A stretch of 64,000 nt of DNA from NCBI GenBank assembly GCA_018436595.1, contig JAHDLC010000016.1, forward strand, positions 28,185 through 92,184. The letters run 5' to 3'. The notes below the pieces were generated by a model that was not told where the DNA came from, did not search any database, and saw nothing but the letters and a program-made list of their open reading frames with translations. Source of the DNA: Synergistaceae bacterium (GTDB lineage Bacteria; Synergistota; Synergistia; Synergistales; Aminobacteriaceae). The translations under genes and the position numbers were made by a program. Below, piece by piece: positions 45,705 through 54,133 of this stretch (within the stretch, counting starts at the first letter, position 1; every line of letters begins with the position of its first letter).

Positions 45705-46184
45705 TTAGAGCTTGATTCCGTTGAGGAGAATGATGCTCATCAGAAGAGAAAGAACGGCGTATGTTTCGACCATCGCAGGGAGGATAACGGCCTTTCCTGT
45801 TTCTTCGGGGCGTTTTGCAATCATCTGGATGCACGCCGCAGAGGTTTTGCCCTGGGCGATGGCCGAAAAGTAACCTCCGACAGCAATGGGAAGGCAGGCG
45901 AAGAAGATTGCCAGCCCCTGCCACACGTTGACGCTGATTTCGGCGCCGCCTCCAAGAAGCCCTACCTTGAGGATGGCGAAGAAAGCGATAAGGAGCCCAT
46001 AAATTCCCTGTGTGCCGGGAAGAGCCTGCAGAAGGAGGACAAGGCCGAATTTCCCCGGATCTTCGGTCATGACGCCGGCTCCCGATTCTCCGGCAATCCC
46101 GACTCCGATGGCAGACCCCGCTCCTGCCCATCCTGCGGCCATAGCTGCTCCAAGTATTGCCAATGCGATTCCAAGAAGATCCAT
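45705..46184 (-). CDS. ntpK: V-type ATPase proteolipid subunit K (Na+-type)
   Basis: This subunit forms the ion-carrying rotor ring. The 159-residue protein is a double hairpin with four membrane helices. Ion-site residues match the Na+ ligands described for Enterococcus hirae NtpK: Leu55, Thr58 and Gln59 in LPGTQGIYG, Gln111 in AIAQGKT, and Glu140 in MVETYA. First-hairpin position 59 is Gln rather than a carboxylate, so there is one ion site per subunit, as in E. hirae. AAGGAG precedes ATG 46184. Confidence 0.95.
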   Translation of the reverse strand: MDLLGIALAILGAAMAAGWAGAGSAIGVGIAGESGAGVMTEDPGKFGLVLLLQALPGTQGIYGLLIAFFAILKVGLLGGGAEISVNVWQGLAIFFACLPIAVGGYFSAIAQGKTSAACIQMIAKRPEETGKAVILPAMVETYAVLSLLMSIILLNGIKL

Positions 46185-46216
46185 AGTATTGACACGCTCC
46201 TTTCAAGCTATAGAAA

Positions 46217-48229
46217 TTATTCGACAGGCTCTTTCTTGATTGAAACGTAACTTGTCTTGTAGGTCAGGGGAGCGAAGACCCGTCCCCCTCCTGTATAGAA
46301 TTTGCTGAAGAACTCTACGTACTGAAGTCTCAGGGAGTGGACAAATGCCCCGAGGACATTTACCGCGATGCTGAATATATGCCCTCCGATGATAAGCAGG
46401 AGAGCGAGGATCCATCCGATGAACGGGATATCTCCGGCCAGGCCGGCAAGCATGTTGATGATTACTCCGACTGCCGATGTGGCCAGGCCGAGGGCGAGAA
46501 GACGGCTGTAGCTGAGGACGTCACCAAGATAGGAGGTGACGCCGTAGAGACTCAACAGGCCGGAGACTGCTTTTGACAGGAATCCTGTCTTCTCTCTCCC
46601 CTGTGTAGCGAGCAGGATGACTGCACCGGCTATTGTGAGCGTCTTGGCCAGAGGTTCCGTGCCGGTGGACAAAAAACCGCCTGCGCACCCTCCCCACAGA
46701 AGCAGCCCGACAAGAAAGACTATCCAACCGCCGGTATCGGCAAAGGCTCCCATGTAATTCTTTTTTCGAAGAGCATCGTAGAAAGCGATTCCAAGCCCGA
46801 AAAGAAGCTGCACAACTCCGAGAGCAAGGGAAAGACCAAGGAATGTCATGGGATCTTCCATTGGATTGAGGATTATTAGAGAGTTTTTCAAGGGGCGGAG
46901 AAAAGAGAAAATACCGAAGGCATCCACGAGATCTCCGAACCAGCTGCCTGTGAGCGCACCTACGACAACCGTGGAAACTCCGGAAAGGACGAAGAGATTG
47001 AAAAACCCCCTGAAACTGGTGGGCATTCTCTTGAATTTCCTCAGAAACCAAACGAAAAACCCGATCATGATCAGGCCATACCCGGCATCTCCGAGACACA
47101 TCCCGAAGAAAATAAAGAAAAACGGTGCAAGGAGCGGCGTCGGATCAATTTCTCCGTATTTTGGAGCTCCGTACAGCCGGGTGAGGTTTTCGAAGGGGAG
47201 GCACCATGGCGGGTTGACAATGAAGGACGGAACGTTGTCATCGGGCCCCGGTTCGGAAAGAACGAGTTCGATCGAGGAGTCATGGACGGAAAGGGCTTTT
47301 TGCACTTCTGGAAGAGCCGATTCGGGTATCCATCCCCGGAGCATGACAACCTGATCGGTGGCGTTTCCAGAGCCCAGTGCGCTGTACCTGTCGCGAAGAA
47401 CGGAATAATAGTCGCTCAGGGCACGCACGGTTGGAACCCATAGGGCGGCAGCCTCGGCGGACTTGCCCAGGATTTCTTTTTCCTCTGCCGCGAGAGCGAT
47501 TCTTCTTTTGCCTAAGAGGGCAAGTTCGTCAGAAACCCCGGACTGAAGCCCGGGCGGAATTTCAATACGGTTAAATGAGTGCCGGGCGTTGAGCTCCGAT
47601 GCTTTCTGGGAGACTGCTTCATCGAAAAAGAGGGCAACAGTGCGCTCTTTTTCTTTCTCCGCTCCCGGAGCGACATAGACTTCACCCATAGTGCCGAGAA
47701 GAGACTCCGCCCCCCGTCTCCAGGGTTCCACCTGTTCTGCGGGTATGGTGCCCAGAATGCCCCTGACGTGTTCTGTTCCCGTGGAGAGCAGTTCGAGGGG
47801 GTATGGAAAATTCTTCAGCGAAAGAAGAAGAATTTCCGTGGAATCAATCTGCGAAGACTCAGACCGGATTTCCATGAGCCTGCGCTCGAGTTTGCGGATA
47901 TCCTCTGCAAGTGCAGGGATGTCTGTCCGGGAATCAAGATCCCTGGTTTGGTGGAGTGAAAAAACTTCTTTCTCTCCCATGGAGCGGGCCATTCCGGAAA
48001 TGGGATCGACAAAATGCGGTTCCAGGAAACGGAGGAGAAACCGTGTTTCTCCAAGAAGAAAATCCACCCTGGAAAAATCTGGATGGGTAATGACCGGTCC
48101 TTCCGATTCATCATCCGAACTGAAGGGGACTACCTCGTACGATCCGGTATTTTGAAGGGCAGATAAAACCCCATCCACGTCGGACTTGTGGATGTAAAAC
48201 TCGGCTTTTGCTATTTTAGCCACGGCCAT
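46217..48229 (-). CDS. ntpI: V-type ATPase subunit I (a-type stator)
   Basis: Subunit I holds the half-channels and stator attachment. The 670-residue protein has a ~350-residue cytoplasmic N-terminal half and a C-terminal half of about seven to eight membrane helices. That half contains FGMCLGDAGYGLIMIGFFVWFL, SYSRLLALGLATSAVG (with the functional Arg) and LGAFVHSLRLQYVEFFSKFYTGGGRVFAPL. These are the hallmarks of the V/A-ATPase a subunit. Its start overlaps the ntpF end by 14 bases. Confidence 0.95.
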   Translation of the reverse strand: MAVAKIAKAEFYIHKSDVDGVLSALQNTGSYEVVPFSSDDESEGPVITHPDFSRVDFLLGETRFLLRFLEPHFVDPISGMARSMGEKEVFSLHQTRDLDSRTDIPALAEDIRKLERRLMEIRSESSQIDSTEILLLSLKNFPYPLELLSTGTEHVRGILGTIPAEQVEPWRRGAESLLGTMGEVYVAPGAEKEKERTVALFFDEAVSQKASELNARHSFNRIEIPPGLQSGVSDELALLGKRRIALAAEEKEILGKSAEAAALWVPTVRALSDYYSVLRDRYSALGSGNATDQVVMLRGWIPESALPEVQKALSVHDSSIELVLSEPGPDDNVPSFIVNPPWCLPFENLTRLYGAPKYGEIDPTPLLAPFFFIFFGMCLGDAGYGLIMIGFFVWFLRKFKRMPTSFRGFFNLFVLSGVSTVVVGALTGSWFGDLVDAFGIFSFLRPLKNSLIILNPMEDPMTFLGLSLALGVVQLLFGLGIAFYDALRKKNYMGAFADTGGWIVFLVGLLLWGGCAGGFLSTGTEPLAKTLTIAGAVILLATQGREKTGFLSKAVSGLLSLYGVTSYLGDVLSYSRLLALGLATSAVGVIINMLAGLAGDIPFIGWILALLLIIGGHIFSIAVNVLGAFVHSLRLQYVEFFSKFYTGGGRVFAPLTYKTSYVSIKKEPVE

Positions 48230-48542
48230 ATCGAGAAATCACCTCTTCCGCAATCCATTTCGCCGTGCTCGGGACTTCTTTTCCGAACTGCTGAGCGAGG
48301 TTTTCCGCATTTTTTCTTCCGGCTTCAACGGTTTTTTGCGCCTTCTCTTCGGCTTCCTTTTCAACGGAGGCTATTTTTTCCTTGTACTGGCGGAAGGCTT
48401 TCTGCTTGGCTTCCTTCACCCTGCGTTCGGTTTCGCTTTTCGCTTCGTTGACCATTCGGGCAGCTTCGTTCTTCGCATCCTTGACCGTCTCCCTGGAACG
48501 AGATTCGACTACCTTGATCTCCTCAGCCAGATTTACTGCCAT
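48216..48542 (-). CDS. ntpF: V-type ATPase subunit G/H (NtpF, peripheral stalk)
   Basis: The 108-residue product is a nearly continuous charged helix (SRETVKDAKNEAARMVNEAK, KSETERRVKEAKQKA), the pattern of the small peripheral-stalk subunit that pairs with E. ATG 48542 follows GGGGTGGAG; the longer frame adds 14 residues before the ribosome-binding site. It is the first gene of the ATPase operon, preceded by a strong promoter. Confidence 0.85.
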   Translation of the reverse strand: MAVNLAEEIKVVESRSRETVKDAKNEAARMVNEAKSETERRVKEAKQKAFRQYKEKIASVEKEAEEKAQKTVEAGRKNAENLAQQFGKEVPSTAKWIAEEVISRYGRG

Positions 48543-48608
48543 ACACTCCACCCCCTTTCGAAAAAAAGTTTGTTCGATGTCCAAAGTCTCAACATAAAAA
48601 CATAGAGT

Positions 48609-48637
48609 ATTTTATTACTACATAAAATTCGTGTCAA
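48609..48637 (-). promoter_or_regulatory. Promoter of the V-ATPase operon
   Basis: On the minus strand, TTGACA (48637-48632), 17 bases and TAAAAT (48614-48609) stand about 66 bases upstream of the first ATPase start. The surrounding spacer 48543-48725 is A/T-rich and holds nothing else recognisable. Confidence 0.88.
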
Positions 48638-48725
48638 ACTTAACAATATGTCCAGAGCATAGAGGAATTATCGAAAATAAACATTCTGATTAGCGAAACA
48701 AAGTTTGGGGAAAAAGGAAAGAAAT

Positions 48726-48801
48726 TGGAGCGGACAACGGGATTCGAACCCGCGACCCTTAGCTTGGGAAGCTAATGCTCTACCAGCTGAGCTATGTCCG
48801 C
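48726..48801 (-). tRNA. tRNA-Gly (anticodon CCC)
   Basis: On the minus strand a full cloverleaf is present: acceptor GCGGACA / TGTCCGC, D arm with AGCTCAGCTGGTAGAGC, and anticodon stem TTAGC/GCTAA enclosing loop TTCCCAA (anticodon CCC). The T arm is GCGGGTTCGAATCCCGT, with discriminator T and an encoded CCA. 76 bases. Confidence 0.97.
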
Positions 48802-48821
48802 TCTCTTGTCAGACGAAGGAT

Positions 48822-48850
48822 ATTATATCCGCCTCTTTTTCTTTTGGCAA
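48822..48850 (-). promoter_or_regulatory. Promoter of tRNA-Gly
   Basis: On the minus strand, TTGCCA (48850-48845), 17 bases and a perfect TATAAT (48827-48822) lie about 20 bases upstream of the tRNA 5' end. Confidence 0.85.
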
Positions 48851-49074
48851 TACTGATGGCACGAGATGGCACGAATTTTCTTGCCGGATCCAGACTTTTG
48901 TACAATCTGCTGTTCTCACCCCGAAAAACGGAATGGCTAATGCTCAAAATTCCGGTGTCCTCCGGCAGGGGCATCCCCACATTTCAAGGAGATATGACAA
49001 TGAAAGCGCTTCCGAAAGCAGGTGCTGTTTTCCCGATGAATTTCATCATCTCCGAAAAGCCTGTGAAACCCTGG
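48851..49074. other. Spacer between rlmD-like gene and tRNA-Gly
   Basis: No gene is supported. A tandem GATGGCACGA repeat (two exact copies, 48855-48874) is present just upstream of the tRNA promoter. A plus-strand frame with an AAGGAG-like site at 48985-48990 and ATG 48994 runs antisense into the methyltransferase gene and is not believed. No terminator for the methyltransferase gene was recognised. Confidence 0.5.
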
Positions 49075-50445
49075 TTACCTGCGGGCGAAGCGAACCGCCG
49101 TTTCTACGTGAACAGTGTGTGGGAACATGTCAAAACACTTGATTTCCAGGGGAAAATATCCCCCTTCCCTGAGGAGAGCGCCGTCCCGTGCCAGGGTTGC
49201 CGGGTTGCAGGAAATGTAGACGATGTTTCTGGGTGCGATGGTTGTGATGAAACGGATTGCCTCCCGGCTGCACCCTGTCCTGGGGGGATCGACAACGACC
49301 GTATCGAAGTTTTCCGAAAGGGATGAAATGTTGTCTTCAACCGGTCCAGGGAGGATTCTTATCTTTCCGGACAGGCCGTTGGCTTCCACATTATCTTTCA
49401 TCCTTTCCACCGAAGGCATCCACTCCTCCACAGCCGTTACCGAAGATGCTCCTTCCGCAAGGAAGCAGGTAAGGGTACCGATGCCGCTGTAGAGTTCGAG
49501 GACTTTCTCCGTTCCTTCCTGCCCGGCCATTTGCGCCGCAGTTTTATAGAGTCTGGCTGCCTGCTCCGTATTAACCTGAAAAAAGGCGGTAGAATCAAAT
49601 CTGAACCTGTAGGGGGAGAGTCTTTCTTCGATCAGTCCGTCACCGAAAAGTGTTTCTGTTGTTTTGCCGACGATGACATTGCTCCTGGAAAAATTGTAGT
49701 TCAGCGTTACAGTCCGAAGGTCCTGGCACTGGGACCTGAGAAGGGGTATGAGTCTGTGTTCGGCACGTTCTTTTTCGGATTTCGAGAGCCTTCGGGCTGC
49801 GACAAGCGAGAGGAGAACGTTTCCAGTACCGGTGCCGCTTCTCAGAATAAGATGGCGGAACAGTCCCTTTCCGGTCTTTTCGTTGTAGGGAGGAAAGCCA
49901 AGGCCAGTAAGAATGCCGGAAACCGTTCCCGGCAGATTTCCGATTTCCTTCGCGAGAATGGGGCACGAAGCGACAGGAATAATGTCATGGCTTCTTCTCG
50001 CGTAATACCCTGCAGCTGTTCCCCCCTCCGCGCTTCCTATGGGAAGAGATCCTTTGTTGCGGTAATATCGCTCTATGGGGCTCGGTTCACAGGTGGGGAT
50101 TTCGGGAAATGGGCCCCGGTAAATCCTTTCAAAAGCATCCCGGACAATATCAGTCTTCAGCCTGCACTGGAGGGAATACTCTGCGTGCTGGAGCTGGCAT
50201 CCTCCGCACCGTTCATAGAGAGGACAGAAAGGAGTGCTCCTGCCCGGATGAGGAGAAAGTATTTTTTCCGGTTCCGCTATGGCGTACTCTCTTTTTATCC
50301 TGACGATCTTTCCCTTGATCTCTTCTCCGGGGAGAGCCCCGGGAACAAACACCACAAGTCCCTCGGAAGTGTGTGCGATACAGCTTCCGTCGCTGCTGAT
50401 CTTTTCAGTTCGCAGAACGACCCTATCACCCAGTTTCACAGCCAT
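49075..50445 (-). CDS. rlmD: 23S rRNA (uracil-5-)-methyltransferase, RlmD/RumA family
   Basis: These enzymes make m5U in 23S rRNA (or tRNA) using SAM. The 456-residue protein has an N-terminal TRAM domain (VKLGDRVVLRTEKISSDGSCIAH to KIVRIKREYAIAE), a 4Fe-4S motif CPLYERCGGCQLQHAEYSLQC and the SAM site LELYSGIGTLTCFLA. VVDPPRTGCS and the catalytic CNPATLARD follow near the end. Whether it modifies U1939, U747 or a tRNA base cannot be told. ATG 50445 is chosen; 15 extra upstream codons lack a ribosome-binding site and run into the terminator region. Confidence 0.88.
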   Translation of the reverse strand: MAVKLGDRVVLRTEKISSDGSCIAHTSEGLVVFVPGALPGEEIKGKIVRIKREYAIAEPEKILSPHPGRSTPFCPLYERCGGCQLQHAEYSLQCRLKTDIVRDAFERIYRGPFPEIPTCEPSPIERYYRNKGSLPIGSAEGGTAAGYYARRSHDIIPVASCPILAKEIGNLPGTVSGILTGLGFPPYNEKTGKGLFRHLILRSGTGTGNVLLSLVAARRLSKSEKERAEHRLIPLLRSQCQDLRTVTLNYNFSRSNVIVGKTTETLFGDGLIEERLSPYRFRFDSTAFFQVNTEQAARLYKTAAQMAGQEGTEKVLELYSGIGTLTCFLAEGASSVTAVEEWMPSVERMKDNVEANGLSGKIRILPGPVEDNISSLSENFDTVVVDPPRTGCSREAIRFITTIAPRNIVYISCNPATLARDGALLREGGYFPLEIKCFDMFPHTVHVETAVRFARR

Positions 50446-50465
50446 GCCCCCAATCCAGTGTGTCC

Positions 50466-50509
50466 AAAAAAAACAGAAGGCAAAGGTCATTGTAATGACC
50501 TTTGCCTTC
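50466..50509 (-). terminator. Terminator of the korDABC operon
   Basis: A perfect 16-base inverted repeat GAAGGCAAAGGTCATT (50476-50491) with its complement (50494-50509) is followed on the minus strand by eight T's (plus A's 50466-50473). It stands 30 bases past the korC stop. Confidence 0.93.
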
Positions 50510-50538
50510 CTCTTTAACGGAAGATGTTCCTGTGAATT

Positions 50539-51102
50539 TTACAGGTGAACGCTGTTTTTGAAAAGAAGGTACCCTTCATCGAAGGCCTGGGAGTTGAGCT
50601 GTTTCGTTCCTTCAGGCACTTTGCCGAGAATCGCCTTCTTGATCGATTCGGGCTTTGCGATCTTCTCAAGTTCGAGAACCCTGGCGACCGCTCCAAGGGC
50701 GACCATGTTCGTGACGAGTTCTTTGCCGATTTTTTCACGGGCGGTCCGCACGATGGGAAGGTAATATACGTTGGCGTCCACCTGGGGGAAGCTGGTAACG
50801 AAGAAATCATCGTAGATGATTCTCCCTCCCGGAAGTGTTTCTCCGGCGTATTCCTCCGCGGCCTGCTGGGTCAGTATGACCTGCAGATTCGGCTTGATCG
50901 CCTTCGGGTAGTCGATAGGTTCGGTGGAGATGATCACCTCGGCCTTGGACTTCCCCCCCCGGGCTTCGGGGCCGTAGGACTGGGACTGGACTACATGGAG
51001 GCCGTCCTCGAAAACGGACGCTGCCTCTCCGGCAATGACTGCGGCAAGGATTACGCCCTGGCCGCCGGAACCCGCAAATCGGATTTCATATCTTCCTGCC
51101 AT
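50539..51102 (-). CDS. korC: 2-oxoacid:ferredoxin oxidoreductase, gamma subunit
   Basis: The gamma subunit completes the coenzyme-A dependent, ferredoxin-reducing oxidoreductase that decarboxylates 2-oxoacids. The 187-residue protein has the signature EIRFAGSGGQGVILAAVIAGEAA, QSYGPEARGGKSKAEVIIS and NMVALGAVAR. It is last in the D-A-B-C order, one base after korB. The arrangement fits 2-oxoglutarate synthase (Kor/Oor), but substrate range cannot be read from sequence; branched-chain or other amino-acid-derived 2-oxoacids remain possible. Confidence 0.9.
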   Translation of the reverse strand: MAGRYEIRFAGSGGQGVILAAVIAGEAASVFEDGLHVVQSQSYGPEARGGKSKAEVIISTEPIDYPKAIKPNLQVILTQQAAEEYAGETLPGGRIIYDDFFVTSFPQVDANVYYLPIVRTAREKIGKELVTNMVALGAVARVLELEKIAKPESIKKAILGKVPEGTKQLNSQAFDEGYLLFKNSVHL

Positions 51103-51103
51103 T

Positions 51104-51922
51104 TCACTTCCCCCTTACGTTTTCGATCAAGGCGAGGTATTGGTCCGTATATTCGGGGACATCCTTGTTGACGAATTCTCCGGTGATGATCTTTCCGGCA
51201 AGCTCCTCCGGGGACATGTCTTTCGCCTTGGCGAGGGGAACGGAGTTGTTCTTGAAGTAGTTGACGTTGTCGATAGGGGTCCTCCGGTTATTTTTCCTTC
51301 CGAACGTGGTATGGCAGTGGGTCAGTATTTCCACCACGGAGAATCCCTTCTTCTGGATTCCGTTCAGGATGAACTGTTCGGCCTGCTTGGGGTTGGCGAT
51401 GGTGGAACGGGCAACGTAGGCTGCACCCGCTCCCTCCGCGAGTTTGCAGATGTCAAAGGAAGGATCGATGGCGCCGTAGGGGGTGGTGGTGGCCATGCTT
51501 CCCGCGGGGGTGGTCGGAGAGGCCTGTCCGCCGGTCATTCCATAGATATTGTTGTTCATGACGATGGCTGTTATGTCGATGTTCCGCCTGCAGGCGTGTA
51601 TGAAGTGGTTGCCCCCGATAGCGGTGCAGTCTCCGTCACCCATGACGTCAATAACGGTAAGATCCGGCTTGGCGAGCTTGATGCCCGTGGCGAAAGCAAG
51701 TGATCTCCCGTGGGTGGTGTGGACCGTGCATGCATCGATATAGCCGGCCATGCGGCTCGAACAGCCGATGCCGGATGCTATGACCGTCTGGCTTTTCTTT
51801 TTCTTGAGGGTAACCAGGGCCCTGAGGAGAGCATGCATGATTATGCCGTGCCCGCATCCGGGACACCAGATATGGGGAAAAAATCGTGTGCGCAGCCAGC
51901 TGAACACTTCCTGATTAGGCAT
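51104..51922 (-). CDS. korB: 2-oxoacid:ferredoxin oxidoreductase, beta (TPP) subunit
   Basis: This subunit binds thiamine diphosphate. The 272-residue protein has WCPGCGHGIIMHALLRA, SGIGCSSRMAGYID, HGRSLAFATGIKLA, and the TPP/Mg motif GDGDCTAIGGNHFIHACRRNID followed by NNNIYGMTGGQASPTTP. All are standard for two-to-four-subunit oxidoreductases of the Kor type. It starts two bases past korA. Confidence 0.94.
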   Translation of the reverse strand: MPNQEVFSWLRTRFFPHIWCPGCGHGIIMHALLRALVTLKKKKSQTVIASGIGCSSRMAGYIDACTVHTTHGRSLAFATGIKLAKPDLTVIDVMGDGDCTAIGGNHFIHACRRNIDITAIVMNNNIYGMTGGQASPTTPAGSMATTTPYGAIDPSFDICKLAEGAGAAYVARSTIANPKQAEQFILNGIQKKGFSVVEILTHCHTTFGRKNNRRTPIDNVNYFKNNSVPLAKAKDMSPEELAGKIITGEFVNKDVPEYTDQYLALIENVRGK

Positions 51923-51924
51923 AA

Positions 51925-53058
51925 TCAGGCCACCTCCTCAATGACAGCGAGAATTTCTTCAGGCTTGAAAAGTTCGCCGTTGACAAGGTTGTGAGCCACA
52001 ACCTTGGCCTTCCCGTGGACGGCCCGCTCGACTTCGAGGACCATCTGGCCGCAGTTCAGCTCGGGAACGATAATGGTTTTCACCTTGCGGGCGAGCTTTT
52101 CCAGTTCCTTGTCGGGGAAAGGCCAGAGGGTGATGGGTCTGAAAAACCCGGCCTTGATGCCCCTGTTCCTCGCCTCGTGAACTGCCCTCAGGCTTGAGCG
52201 GGCCACGCTTCCGTAGGCAAGAACGATCACTTCTGCATCTTCGGCGGAGACTGTTTCGTATTCGACGATGTCATCGCGGAAGCGGTCGATTTTTCTCATG
52301 AGACGTTTCATTTTTTTCTCGATTTCATCGGCGTTGTTCGTGGGAAATCCCCAGTCGTTGTGGGTCAGGCCGGTAATATGCCACGTGTAGCCGTCACCGA
52401 AGGATGCCATGCAGGGAAGATCGTCTTTCGGATCCGGGCGGTAGGGAACGAACTTTTCAGGAATATCTGCGGGGCGCTTGCGGTCCACGAGCTTTGAAGG
52501 GTCAATTTTCGGCACGAGGACTTTTTCGCGCATGTGGCCGATGATTTCATCGCTCATGATCAGAACCGGTTGACGGTATCTCTCAGCGGCGTTGAACGCC
52601 TTGATGGCAACCTCGTAGCATTCCTGGACGGAAGCGGGAGCATAACAGATGGTGCCGTGGTCACCGTGGGTTCCCCAGCGGGCCTGCATGACATCCTGCT
52701 GAGCGGTTTTCGTGGGAAGTCCTGTGGAGGGACCGCCGCGCATTACATCCACAACAACTATGGGTATCTCGGCCATGTATGCGAGGCCGAGGTTTTCCTG
52801 CTTGAGGGAGAATCCGGGGCCGGAAGTCGCAGTCAGGGATTTCATTCCGGCGATGGAGCCCCCTATCGTGGCGGCTATTCCGGCAATCTCGTCCTCCATC
52901 TGGATAAATCTTCCGTTCAGTTTCGGGAGTTCTTCAGCCATAATTTCAGCTATCTCGGAAGAGGGCGTGATGGGATATCCTCCGAAAAATCGGCATCCTG
53001 CGGCGAGAGAACCGTAAGCGATTGCCTCGTTTCCCTGCCAGAAGGCAACATCAGGCAT
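51925..53058 (-). CDS. korA: 2-oxoacid:ferredoxin oxidoreductase, alpha subunit
   Basis: The alpha subunit carries the pyrimidine-binding part of the TPP site and the CoA domain. The 377-residue protein has QGNEAIAYGSLAAGCRFFGGYPITPSSEIAE near the start, QMEDEIAGIAATIGGSIAG, TATSGPGFSLKQENLGLAYMAEIP and a C-terminal VPELNCGQMVLEVERAV. It overlaps the ferredoxin subunit gene by eight bases. Confidence 0.94.
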   Translation of the reverse strand: MPDVAFWQGNEAIAYGSLAAGCRFFGGYPITPSSEIAEIMAEELPKLNGRFIQMEDEIAGIAATIGGSIAGMKSLTATSGPGFSLKQENLGLAYMAEIPIVVVDVMRGGPSTGLPTKTAQQDVMQARWGTHGDHGTICYAPASVQECYEVAIKAFNAAERYRQPVLIMSDEIIGHMREKVLVPKIDPSKLVDRKRPADIPEKFVPYRPDPKDDLPCMASFGDGYTWHITGLTHNDWGFPTNNADEIEKKMKRLMRKIDRFRDDIVEYETVSAEDAEVIVLAYGSVARSSLRAVHEARNRGIKAGFFRPITLWPFPDKELEKLARKVKTIIVPELNCGQMVLEVERAVHGKAKVVAHNLVNGELFKPEEILAVIEEVA

Positions 53059-53269
53059 CCTTCTCTTCCTCCTTCTCTTTCACGGTAATTGCCATATCAG
53101 GGCAGATGTTCTCGCACTGTCTGCAGCCGATGCAGTCATCCTGACGGGCAGGGACAGACTTTCCGCGCACTTCATCGAGCTCGAGCACTTTTTTCGGGCA
53201 AATGTGGATACACAAGGAACAGCCCTTACACCACGAATTGTTCACCTGGACTTCGAACTTTTTGGGCAA
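53051..53269 (-). CDS. korD: 2-oxoacid:ferredoxin oxidoreductase, ferredoxin-like delta subunit
   Basis: This small subunit passes electrons through two 4Fe-4S clusters: CKGCSLCIHICPKKV and CIGCRQCENICPDMA, each C-x2-C-x2-C-x3-C. The product is about 72 residues. The start is ambiguous: GTG 53278 lies inside the ribosome-binding site AGGAGGTGA, while TTG codons at 53272 and 53269 sit at better distance; 53269 is used. It is the first gene of the operon. Confidence 0.92.
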   Translation of the reverse strand: MPKKFEVQVNNSWCKGCSLCIHICPKKVLELDEVRGKSVPARQDDCIGCRQCENICPDMAITVKEKEEEKDA

Positions 53270-53352
53270 CAAAGTCACCTCCTACGGGATTGTCCAAACT
53301 GGTTCAAAAACAGAGCTGGAAAATGAGCCGGCAATTAAGCTTTATTAGTGAA

Positions 53353-53381
53353 AGAATATCTTTAAGCTAATCGGAGTTCAA
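53353..53381 (-). promoter_or_regulatory. Promoter of korDABC
   Basis: On the minus strand, TTGAAC (53381-53376), 17 bases and TATTCT (53358-53353) are about 80 bases upstream of korD. Confidence 0.65.
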
Positions 53382-53394
53382 CCGCGAAATAAAA

Positions 53395-53440
53395 TTTATC
53401 TTTTTTATCTCCATTTTTCAAAAGGGATAAAAAAGATAAA
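53395..53440 (-). terminator. A/T-rich palindrome after tsaB (probable terminator)
   Basis: A perfect 15-base inverted repeat TTTATCTTTTTTATC (53395-53409) pairs with its complement (53426-53440) across a 16-base loop. It lies six bases past the tsaB stop. The stem is weak in G/C but long, and T-rich on both strands. It separates the tsaB message from the kor promoter. Confidence 0.6.
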
Positions 53441-53446
53441 AAACCG

Positions 53447-54133
53447 TTACCCTATATCCGGGTCACGGAAATATCGGGCTGTGACAGCCTGGGGTGGTAT
53501 GGCCTTGTCTTTGTAGAGTCCGGCGAGAAGGACATCTGCAGCCCCCCCGGGAACCGCGGCTTCAAATGGCCCGGGAAAGCTGCCGGAAAACAGCCCGGCA
53601 CATTTTTCAGGTGTATCGGAAATGAACAGAACTTCCCCGGTGTCAGTTCCTGACGCAAGGAGGGCCTTTTGAAACTCCTCCCGGCTGTAGGCCTTCGGAT
53701 GCATTTCCTCCTTCGGGGGCTCCCCCGTTGCCGGAAGGCTGAAGAGGGCCGAATAAACCTTGCCGCCTCCGCCCCATAGAAGGGGACAGACGGGCTGCTT
53801 CGACCTGTTCAGTCTGGTGAATGCCAGACACTCCAGGGAAGAAAGGGGTATAACCGGCTTCTCGCCGGATGCCCAGGAAAGGAACTGGGTGAATGCCACA
53901 GCAACCTTCAGGCCGGTAAAAGAACCGGGGCCTGTGACCACAGCAAAATAGTCCATATCGTCCACCTTGAGAGAAAAACTCCCCAGAAAAAAATTGACAA
54001 GAGACGGTAGAATCGAGGATTGTCTTTTTCCCAGTTCAAGATTCATTTCCCCTGCAACGGATGTTCCCTCCATAAGACCGAGGGCGGTCCACCGTGCACT
54101 GGAACAGTTGATCGACAGGATGTGACGGGTCAT
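53447..54133 (-). CDS. tsaB: tRNA t6A modification protein TsaB
   Basis: TsaB is the inactive ASKHA-fold partner of TsaD in making t6A on tRNAs that read ANN codons. The 228-residue protein has LSINCSSARWTALGL at the start, VVTGPGSFTGLKVAVAFTQ (the TsaB signature) and PLSSLECLA. ATG 54133 overlaps the tsaE stop (ATGA); the longer frame runs 58 residues into tsaE and is rejected. tsaD is not in the window. Confidence 0.9.
   Translation of the reverse strand: MTRHILSINCSSARWTALGLMEGTSVAGEMNLELGKRQSSILPSLVNFFLGSFSLKVDDMDYFAVVTGPGSFTGLKVAVAFTQFLSWASGEKPVIPLSSLECLAFTRLNRSKQPVCPLLWGGGGKVYSALFSLPATGEPPKEEMHPKAYSREEFQKALLASGTDTGEVLFISDTPEKCAGLFSGSFPGPFEAAVPGGAADVLLAGLYKDKAIPPQAVTARYFRDPDIG

Noticed and set aside
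48705..49142. An open frame containing SGQRDSNPRPLAW
   Set aside because: This peptide is the well-known artefact of reading through the complement of a tRNA; the tRNA-Gly gene explains it.
48994..49326. A possible plus-strand gene with an AAGGAG-like site and ATG at 48994
   Set aside because: Most of the frame is antisense to the rRNA methyltransferase gene, the site is too close to the ATG, and the peptide has no recognisable features.
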